Position numbers and translations under genes: made by a program. Positions 34,190 to 40,718 of a DNA stretch of 64,000 nucleotides are shown here, in pieces. This stretch comes from Rohdeia mirabilis (GTDB lineage Bacteria > Planctomycetota > UBA1135 > GCA-002686595). The notes beneath the pieces are model-generated. The model was not told the origin of the DNA, did not search any database, and saw only the letters and a list, made by a program, of their open reading frames with translations. Positions within the stretch are counted from its first letter, which is position 1. The number at the start of each line of letters is the position of its first letter. The stretch lies in the NCBI GenBank assembly GCA_007750655.1, contig CP036290.1, forward strand, positions 4,154,001 to 4,218,000, written 5' to 3'.

Positions 34190-36427
34190 ATGTCGCTCCC
34201 GACCACCAGCCTGCCGCCGTGGTCGAGCCCCTTCGTCGACGACGTCCAGCTCACCAGTGCCCTTGCGGGTGCGGCGGTGGCCCTGGTCGTCGTGGCCCTC
34301 GTCCGTTCGCTCGGACGCGGGGCGCGCAGGGACTCGGCCGCCACGCGCCCCTCCACCGCCGCGGGCCCCTCACTGGCGGGCGATCCCTCGGGCGAACGCG
34401 TGGACCGGAGCGCTGGCCCGGAGCGCGCCACCGGTGCCGAGGTCGCACTCACCCACGGCGGGCACTTCGCCTGCCGCTTCCGGACCGACACGACTCTCAC
34501 CTGGGTCAACGCGGCCTGTTGCGAGCTGTGGGGCCGCACCGCGCAGGATCTGGTCGGATCCCGTTGGATCGAGCGCGTGGAGCCGGCCGGCGCCGAGCGT
34601 GCACAGCGCCTGCTCGCGACGCTGACGTCGACGACACCGACCGCCTGCGACGAGCAGTGGGTCGCGACCGACGAGGGGTTCGTGTGCGTCCAGTGGGCGT
34701 ACCAGGCGCTGGTCGACGAGCGCGGGGAGGTCGACGAGGTCTTCGCGATCGGCACGGAGATCACGGTGCTGAAGAACGCGATCGAACAGCTCGGACACAG
34801 CGAGGCGCGGCTCGGGTTCGCGCTGGAGGCGGCGGATCTCGGACTGTGGGACATGGAGGTCGACTCGCGGCAGGTCGAGCGCAATGCGAGTTGGTACGCG
34901 CTGCTCGGTCGTCCCGCCGGGAGCGTCGATGGTTCACTGGACGGTTGGCGCGCGATCGTCCACCCCGACGACGAGGCGCGCGCCGAGGCCGTGATGGAAG
35001 AGCACTTCCGGGGCGAGTCGCGCCAGTGGTGCATGCAGTACCGACTGCGCCACGGGAACGGGCGCTGGATCTGGGTGGAGGATCGCGGGCGCGTGGTCGA
35101 CCGTTGGCCCGACGGCCGAGCGCGCCGTGCGATGGGCGTCGTGCAGGACGTCACGGACCGCGTCGAGATCGCTGCCGAGCTCGAACGCACGCGCCACGTC
35201 GCCGAGCGCTCCAGCGAGGCGAAGAGTCGCTTCCTCGCCAACATGAGTCACGAGATCCGCACGCCCTTGACCGCCGTGCTCGGCTACGCGGAACTGGCGC
35301 GCGACGAGGCTTCGCAGCGCTGCGACGACTCCGACGACCGCCTGCGCGAGCATCTCGAGGTCGTGCTGCGCAACGGACGTCACCTGTCGCAGCTCCTCGA
35401 CGAGGTCCTGGACCTGTCGAAGATCGAAGCGGGCGAACTGCGCGTCGACTTCGCACCGATGGACGTCGCGCACACGCTCGGCGACGTGCACGAGATGCTG
35501 ATCGGTACCGCGCGGGAGAAGGGACTGGAGCTCTGCCTCGACCTGCCGGACGCGCTGCCGAGCACGATCCTCTCGGACGGGCTGCGCGTGCGACAGATCC
35601 TCGTCAACCTCGTGGGCAACGCGCTCAAGTTCACGCCGGCGGGACGCGTCGTCCTGCGCGCGCGCGCGGCACTCGGCGCCGATCGCGTGCTGGGCCGCGA
35701 ACTACCGGGCGAACTCCACATCGAGGTCGTCGACCAGGCCGGCGGCATCGACGAAGCCACCCTGGCGACGATCTTCGAACCCTTCGTGCAGGGTGATCCG
35801 TCCACCACGCGTCGCTTCGGTGGCACTGGACTGGGGCTCGCGATCTCGCGCAACCTCGCCCAGCTGGTCGGTGGCGAGGTCCGAGCGACGAGCCGCATCG
35901 GCGACGGCAGCACCTTCGGCCTCTACCTGCCGCTCGACGTCGACGACGTGATGCAGATGGTCACCGGCCTCGGGGCGCCGCGTCGAGCCCTTCCGAGCAC
36001 CGCTGTCTCGCGGGTCCGGGGTGCCGGTGGCCGCATCCTCCTGGCCGAGGACGGCGCGGACAATCGGCGCCTGGTGGGACTGGTCCTCGAACGCGCCGGA
36101 TTCGCGGTCGAGACGGTCGAGGACGGCCGACGGGCGGTCGAGGCGGTGCAACGCTCGGAGGCCGAGGGTCGACCGTTCGACGTGGTGCTGATGGACGTGC
36201 AGATGCCGGTCCTCGACGGGTACGCTGCGACCCGTGAGCTGCGCGCGCGCGGACTCACCCTGCCCGTCGTGGCGCTCACGGCGAACGCCTTCGCCGACGA
36301 ACGCGCGCGCTGCCTGGAAGCCGGATGCGACGACCACACCACCAAGCCGATCGATCGGGAGGCGCTCGTCGCGAGCGTCGAGCGCTGGATCGCCGCGGGC
36401 CGGGAGCGTGCGGCCTCGCTCTCGTAG
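34190..36427 (+). CDS. Hybrid sensor histidine kinase (TM-PAS-PAS-HisKA-HATPase-REC)
   Basis: The product has 745 residues. One membrane segment (about 22-41) and a charged linker lead to PAS at about 85-195 (HFACRFRTDTTLTWVNAACCELWG), PAS-PAC at about 205-325 (with 'IVHPDDEARAE' and 'WIWVEDRGRVV'), HisKA with phospho-His354 (NMSHEIRTPL), and HATPase with the N-box 'ILVNLVGNALKFT', G1 'VVDQAGGID' and 'GTGLGLAIS'. The D-x-G of the G1 box is DQAGG, slightly unusual. The C-terminal receiver has phospho-Asp669 (VVLMDVQMP) and Lys in TTKPID. No output domain, so it should phosphorelay to an Hpt protein or regulate by the receiver itself. The signal is unknown. Confidence 0.9.
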   Translation: MSLPTTSLPPWSSPFVDDVQLTSALAGAAVALVVVALVRSLGRGARRDSAATRPSTAAGPSLAGDPSGERVDRSAGPERATGAEVALTHGGHFACRFRTDTTLTWVNAACCELWGRTAQDLVGSRWIERVEPAGAERAQRLLATLTSTTPTACDEQWVATDEGFVCVQWAYQALVDERGEVDEVFAIGTEITVLKNAIEQLGHSEARLGFALEAADLGLWDMEVDSRQVERNASWYALLGRPAGSVDGSLDGWRAIVHPDDEARAEAVMEEHFRGESRQWCMQYRLRHGNGRWIWVEDRGRVVDRWPDGRARRAMGVVQDVTDRVEIAAELERTRHVAERSSEAKSRFLANMSHEIRTPLTAVLGYAELARDEASQRCDDSDDRLREHLEVVLRNGRHLSQLLDEVLDLSKIEAGELRVDFAPMDVAHTLGDVHEMLIGTAREKGLELCLDLPDALPSTILSDGLRVRQILVNLVGNALKFTPAGRVVLRARAALGADRVLGRELPGELHIEVVDQAGGIDEATLATIFEPFVQGDPSTTRRFGGTGLGLAISRNLAQLVGGEVRATSRIGDGSTFGLYLPLDVDDVMQMVTGLGAPRRALPSTAVSRVRGAGGRILLAEDGADNRRLVGLVLERAGFAVETVEDGRRAVEAVQRSEAEGRPFDVVLMDVQMPVLDGYAATRELRARGLTLPVVALTANAFADERARCLEAGCDDHTTKPIDREALVASVERWIAAGRERAASLS

Positions 36428-36918
36428 CGGTCCTCGGAACGACCCTCGTGATCGGCCCGCTCGCGAGCTGCGCGAGCCCCACCATCGAAGCCATGGACGA
36501 GCGAGCACCGTCGGACGAGACCGCCGTCGTGAACCTGCTCGATCGGCTGCACGACGCGGCCGCGCGCGCGGACGGACCGGCCTACTTCGACACCTACACC
36601 GCGGACGCGATCTTCATCGGGACCGACGCCAGCGAGCGTTGGACCATGGACGAGTTCCGCGCCTACGCCCGCCCGGCGTTCGAAGCGGGTCGCGGCTGGA
36701 CCTACGCCGCGGTCGAACGGCACGTGCGCGTGGCCGCGGGCGGCGACGTGGCGTGGTTCGACGAACGCCTCGAGAACGCGAAGTACGGCGACTGCCGCGG
36801 CAGCGGCGTGTGCGTGCGAACCGCCGACGGCTGGCGCGTCGCGCACTACGTCCTGAGCTTCCCGGTCCCGAACGACGCCGCGGCCGCCGTCGTCGAGCTG
36901 ATCCGCGCGAGCGACTGA
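36325..36918 (+). CDS. SnoaL/DUF4440-like (NTF2-fold) lipoprotein
   Basis: Up to 197 residues. The start is uncertain: the ATG at 36325 overlaps the kinase gene by 103 bp and gives an Arg-rich stretch before the hydrophobic segment and lipobox PLASCAS. No better ATG/GTG precedes that segment. The mature part, 'SDETAVVNLLDRLHDAAARADGPAYFDTYTADAIFIGTDASERWTMDEFRAYARPAF' and 'WRVAHYVLSFPVPND', is a cone-shaped NTF2-like fold typical of DUF4440/SnoaL-like proteins, which bind small hydrophobic ligands. Function unknown. Confidence 0.7.
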   Translation: MRRPHHQADRSGGARRERRALDRRGPGACGLALVAVLGTTLVIGPLASCASPTIEAMDERAPSDETAVVNLLDRLHDAAARADGPAYFDTYTADAIFIGTDASERWTMDEFRAYARPAFEAGRGWTYAAVERHVRVAAGGDVAWFDERLENAKYGDCRGSGVCVRTADGWRVAHYVLSFPVPNDAAAAVVELIRASD

Positions 36919-36946
36919 CGCACACGGCCCGCGACGCCGCGGTGGC

Positions 36947-37864
36947 TCAGCGCTCGAGCGCCTCGACGAGGAACGCGTCGTAGGCCGCGCTGGCCGCCGG
37001 TGTCGCGCGAAAGCCCGGGCCGTTGTGTCCGCCGTCGAGCTCGACGAAGCGCTTCGGCCCGCCGGCTCCCTCGAACACCCGTCGACCGAGGTCGAACGGC
37101 ACGATGCCGTCGTCTCGACCGTGCAGCACGAGCAGCGGCCGGTCGAACGCAGCGACGGCGGCGCGCGTGTCGAACTCGTGTCGCAGCAGCAGACCGACCG
37201 GCAACCAGGGGTAGTGGTGACCGGCCGCGTCGGCGAGGCGCGTGAAGGTCGATTCGAGAACGAGTCCGGCCACCTCGTTCTCGGCCGCGAGCCGAGCCGC
37301 AACGGCTCCTCCCAGGGAACGGCCGTGCACCACGATGCGCTCCGGCGCGAAACCGCGCACCTCGCGCACGTGGTCGTAGGCGGCGCGCGCGTCGACCCGC
37401 AGCGCGGACTCGGAAGGGCGTCCGTCGCTCGATCCGAAGCCGCGGTAGTCGAACAGCAGCACGGCCAGACCGCGCTGGGCCAGGTCCTGCGCCACCCAGA
37501 TCCGCTCGCCGATCGAACCGGCGTTGCCGTGGCAGTACACGACGGCTCCACGCGGTGCAGCGGATGCGGGGCCGATCGGAGGGATCCACCAGCCGTGGAC
37601 GCGCTCGCCCTCGGCCACGTCGAGCCAGACGTCCTCGAACGTCAGCCCGGCTGCCGCGGGCGTCGTCCGCGGCGGCGGTCCGGGATGGAACAGGAGGTCG
37701 TCCTGCACGGCGAAGACCAGAACGCACAGACCGCCGTGGACCAGGCCGACGAGCAGAATCAGACGCACGGCGATACCTCGCACGCGTCGCTTCGATCGTT
37801 GCCTGGAACGGACCGACCCCCGCTCGTCGACCGCGGGAGCGGCGGACGAGCGGGGGTCGGTCAT
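36947..37864 (-). CDS. Alpha/beta hydrolase, BEM46/YfhR type, membrane-anchored
   Basis: The product has 305 residues. An N-terminal membrane segment (about 33-53) follows a basic stretch. The fold shows 'VVYCHGNAGSIGERIW' (oxyanion HGN), nucleophile elbow HGRSLGG, 'VLHGRDDGIVPFDLG' (acid Asp) and 'LDGGHNGPGF' (His). This triad is complete, unlike the hydrolase-like gene near 60.4 kb. BEM46-type enzymes are esterases or acyltransferases of the membrane surface. It stands alone, 28 bp after the convergent DUF4440-like gene and 19 bp after the lipoprotein gene upstream. Confidence 0.85.
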   Translation of the reverse strand: MTDPRSSAAPAVDERGSVRSRQRSKRRVRGIAVRLILLVGLVHGGLCVLVFAVQDDLLFHPGPPPRTTPAAAGLTFEDVWLDVAEGERVHGWWIPPIGPASAAPRGAVVYCHGNAGSIGERIWVAQDLAQRGLAVLLFDYRGFGSSDGRPSESALRVDARAAYDHVREVRGFAPERIVVHGRSLGGAVAARLAAENEVAGLVLESTFTRLADAAGHHYPWLPVGLLLRHEFDTRAAVAAFDRPLLVLHGRDDGIVPFDLGRRVFEGAGGPKRFVELDGGHNGPGFRATPAASAAYDAFLVEALER

Positions 37865-37883
37865 CGCAGCGATGCGTCGAGAC

Positions 37884-38675
37884 CTAGAAGACGCGACCGA
37901 TGTTCGTCGTCAGACCGCCGATCAGCACCACGTCGGGCGCGTCGTCGTTGAGACCGAGCCGGACACCGATGTCGAACAGCAGGCTCTCGGTGACCTCGTA
38001 CATGACCGAGGCGTTGAAGAACATCGGCTCGACGCTGTTCTCCACGTCGACGATGGTCGCGAGCTCGGCGACGCCGCTCCAACGGTCCATCAGCGGCAGG
38101 TAGCCCGCGACGGCGATCGTGTGCTGGGCGTTGAGGTCACCCGCGACCGGGGTTCCGAGCGCGCCGAGGCGGTAGTACCAGGAGGTCAGCAGGTCGCCGA
38201 AGTGGCGGTCGACCGTGATGCCGGCGTAGAAGTTGGTGTAGCCGGACGAGATCGCCGGGTCGTCGTCGCCGACGGGCAGCGAGGTCGCGAACTCGATCGC
38301 GGTGGCGGGGAAGTCGCGGCTCTCGTCGAGCAGGCGCTGGCGGTACCCGATCACCAGGTCACCGGGCCCGTCGGCGTTGGTGCCGGGGGTGTCCACGTTG
38401 ATGATCGGCGAGTGCGACACGAACATCTCCGAGTCCTCGGAGAGACCGATCCGGACCGTGGTGTCGAGCGAGTTGCGATCGGAGGGGTCGACCGAGACAC
38501 CGGCCTCGATCTCGATCGTGCCGAACGCGGCGGTCTCGGTCGTGTTGCCGATCGTCGGGCGCTGGGGGGTGACCTTGGCGCGGTAGTCACCGGTGCTGGT
38601 GCAGCCGGTGGTCGCGAGCCCGAGGGCGGCGACGAGGAGGAGGTGCGACGGACGGAGGGGCGAAGTGTTCGACAT
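37884..38675 (-). CDS. Outer-membrane beta-barrel-like lipoprotein of unknown function
   Basis: The product has 263 residues. The lipoprotein signal ends LATTGCTSTG. The mature protein is made of alternating amphipathic beta-strands ('TTVRIGLSEDSEMFVSHSPI', 'FYAGITVDRHFGDLLTSWYYRLGAL', 'HTIAVAGYLPLMDRWSGVAELA', 'LLFDIGVRLGLNDDAPDVVLIGGLTTNIGRVF'), ending in Phe as outer-membrane barrels do. It resembles the 'transporter' proteins of the MetA-pathway/DUF3187-like type. A barrel with a lipidated N-terminus is a little unusual. It is probably co-transcribed with the BEM46-like gene 19 bp downstream. Confidence 0.65.
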   Translation of the reverse strand: MSNTSPLRPSHLLLVAALGLATTGCTSTGDYRAKVTPQRPTIGNTTETAAFGTIEIEAGVSVDPSDRNSLDTTVRIGLSEDSEMFVSHSPIINVDTPGTNADGPGDLVIGYRQRLLDESRDFPATAIEFATSLPVGDDDPAISSGYTNFYAGITVDRHFGDLLTSWYYRLGALGTPVAGDLNAQHTIAVAGYLPLMDRWSGVAELATIVDVENSVEPMFFNASVMYEVTESLLFDIGVRLGLNDDAPDVVLIGGLTTNIGRVF

Positions 38676-39113
38676 GGCGGCTCTCGCGAATCTCGAGGAG
38701 CGAGATGGGACCCGCCCCCTGGGGTTCCGGCGCCGACGCCACGCTGCGTCGAGTCACGTCCGGAGAGGTTGGGGGCGACAGGTCGCCGAGCGACCCGTGG
38801 AGCCGAGTGCAGCCGGTCTGTCGGCGCGCCTCGGCGAGCCAGGTAGATACCACGCGGGCCGGGGCCGACCCAAGGACGCCCGCTCGCAGCGTGGGCCAGG
38901 ATCCCGGATTCGTGCGCGAACTCGCGCGGTTCGCTCGGGTGGCGGGGACGGGCGACGGGGCCCGTGGATCGCTCGGGCGCGCGGTCGGAGCCCACCACCT
39001 TCGGTGCGGTCGACCTCTGATCTCCTGCGCGGGTGGGCGTCGACCGCGGCCGTGGAGCGGATACACTTTCGCCACGAGGTGCTGCGGCCCTCCGCTCCCC
39101 CCCAGCACGCCCC
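38676..39113. other. Divergent intergenic region, 438 bp
   Basis: This region feeds the leftward barrel-like gene and the rightward membrane-protein gene. It is GC-rich with many CGAG/CTCG repeats. A weak promoter-like patch (GGATACACTTTC, about 39058-39070) lies about 45 bp before the rightward start. No gene is supported. Confidence 0.35.
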
Positions 39114-39674
39114 ATGTCGACCGAGACCTCCACACCCGACGCCAGCGCCAGCGCGACCCGCCGCCAGACCGCGGTCATGCGTCGGCTCGCCAAGATCCGC
39201 GAACACAAGGACTTCGCCGAGGCGATGCAGCACGTGCCGCCGGCCGAGGAGGACCTCGACCGCGCCGCCGCGCGCATCCGCGGAGGCGCCGCCTCCGCCG
39301 GCATCGGTCTCGCGTTCCTCCTCCTGGGGGCGCTCGGAACCGTCCCGGTGGGCCTCGGGATCGCGCTCGGCGTCATCGGCCTCGCCGTCGGTGGCCACTT
39401 CCTCTACCACGGTTGGAAGCTGCGGAAGACGACGCTGGTGGACCCGCTCGTGCGCGTGTGCGCCCTGGTGGCCGACCGGCGCTCGGAGACCACCCCCACC
39501 TGGCTCGGCGGCCGCACCCTGTACTTCTTCGCGCTCCAGCTCGAGGACGGTACCTCCGGCGAGTACCGCTACCCCGGTCGCGGCACCCAGGACGACCTGC
39601 TCGTGAAGGGCCAGACCGGCGTGGCGTTCCTGCGCGGCCAGACGCTGCTCGCCTGGAAGAACATCCGGGTCTGA
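39114..39674 (+). CDS. Small membrane protein of unknown function (DUF3592/DUF2500-like)
   Basis: The product has 186 residues. A hydrophilic, charged N-terminus (about 60 residues, 'RRLAKIREHKDFAEAMQHV') leads to two membrane segments ('AGIGLAFLLLGALGTVPVGLGIALGVIGLAVGGHFLYHG', about 61-100). The C-terminal half is a soluble beta-domain ('LYFFALQLEDGTSGEYRYPG', 'DLLVKGQTGVAFLRGQTLLAWKNIRV'). This resembles DUF2500/DUF3592-like proteins, but I cannot assign it firmly. Its stop codon lies in the first bases of the 54-bp palindrome that follows. Confidence 0.7.
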   Translation: MSTETSTPDASASATRRQTAVMRRLAKIREHKDFAEAMQHVPPAEEDLDRAAARIRGGAASAGIGLAFLLLGALGTVPVGLGIALGVIGLAVGGHFLYHGWKLRKTTLVDPLVRVCALVADRRSETTPTWLGGRTLYFFALQLEDGTSGEYRYPGRGTQDDLLVKGQTGVAFLRGQTLLAWKNIRV

Positions 39675-39781
39675 TCGGTACGGCGTCAGGCACGAATGTG
39701 CCACCGGCCGCCGACGGTGCTGCGAATCGCAGCACCGTCGGCGGCCGGTGGCACATTCGTGCCTGACGCCGTACCGATCAG
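39671..39781. repeat. 111-bp perfect palindromic element A (54-bp arms)
   Basis: Arms 39671-39724 and 39728-39781 are exact reverse complements around the 3-nt centre AAT. The arm begins CTGATCGGTACGGCGTCAGG. It lies between convergent genes: the membrane-protein stop is inside the first arm, and the NagB-like stop is 8 bp beyond the second. A related copy lies at 47375-47506. It is probably a REP/MITE-type element acting as a two-way terminator. Confidence 0.9.
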
Positions 39782-39788
39782 CCCGCGC

Positions 39789-40571
39789 TCACTCGAGCAT
39801 CGCCGCCGCCGCCGGATCGAGCAGCAGCTCCACGTCCTTGTGGCCGACCAGGAGCGACAGCGGGTTCTGCGGATCGGGGTCGGGCAGCATGCCGCGATCG
39901 ACCACCTCGGCCATGTGCTCACCGAAGGCGAAGACACGCACGCGCAGCGCACTGCGATACGTGGCGACGCCGGCCGAGACGGCGCGCTCGGGCACCTCGA
40001 TCCCACCGTGCCACTGCGCCAGCTCCTCGCGCGTGCGATCGGACAGCGTCACCAGCCCAGTGCGCGCGTTCGGATCGCAACCGGGCTCGTGCAGCCCGAG
40101 ACGACCGGTCGCCCCGAGCCCGATCATCAGCACGTCCGCCGGGCCCTCCTTCGCCAGGGCCGCTTCGTAGGCCGCGCAGTGCGCCTCGAGTTCGGCCCCT
40201 TCGAGCCGCCCGTCGAGTTCGTGCCTGAATTCGGCGCTCGCCCCCCACTTCGAGTAGAAGGCCTCGTCCATCCACGCGGACGTGGAACCGGCGTCACCGG
40301 GGCCGCGACCTTCGAACTCGGCCAGTCCGAAACAGCGCACGGTCGAAACGGCGAGTCCGCCCTTCTCCTCGATGCCGCTCATCTCGCGCATCTTGTCGAA
40401 GGTCGGGCGCACGTGCTCGCCGCTCGAGAAGGCCAAGCACGCGTCGCCGCGGTGGTACTTCTTGGTGCGGATCCAGTTCGACATCTCGCGCGCGACGGAC
40501 GACGCGGCCTCGGCGGCGCTGTCGAAGCGGAAGGTCTTGATGGGAAGGAACTCGAGCTCGCGCTTGACCAT
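39789..40571 (-). CDS. NagB/6-phosphogluconolactonase-like protein lacking most NagB catalytic residues
   Basis: The product has 260 residues starting MVKRELEFLPIKTF. The fold of glucosamine-6-phosphate deaminase/6-phosphogluconolactonase is visible: 'LAFSSGEHVRPTFDKMREM' (sugar-phosphate loop), 'VLMIGLGATGRLGLHEPGCDPNARTGLVTLSDRTREEL' and the C-terminal 'LLVGHKDVELL'. Compared with E. coli NagB, D72 corresponds to Ala84, D141 to Thr155 and H143 to Arg157, while E148 is kept (E162). It is therefore unlikely to be a deaminase; a different isomerase or lyase activity, or a sugar-phosphate sensor, is possible. It is divergent from the kinase gene across 147 bp. Confidence 0.75.
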   Translation of the reverse strand: MVKRELEFLPIKTFRFDSAAEAASSVAREMSNWIRTKKYHRGDACLAFSSGEHVRPTFDKMREMSGIEEKGGLAVSTVRCFGLAEFEGRGPGDAGSTSAWMDEAFYSKWGASAEFRHELDGRLEGAELEAHCAAYEAALAKEGPADVLMIGLGATGRLGLHEPGCDPNARTGLVTLSDRTREELAQWHGGIEVPERAVSAGVATYRSALRVRVFAFGEHMAEVVDRGMLPDPDPQNPLSLLVGHKDVELLLDPAAAAMLE

Positions 40572-40718
40572 GATGAAGGCGGCGACCGGGAAAGGTCGCG
40601 TGGGAGCGGACGGACGAAAGAGGCGGCGATCGGCGACACCCGTTGGCGTCGCGGCCCCAGAGGGTAGCCGCTGGCCCCACGCTCCCCAACGCTGCGGGCC
40701 CCGTGCTAGCGTGCGACG

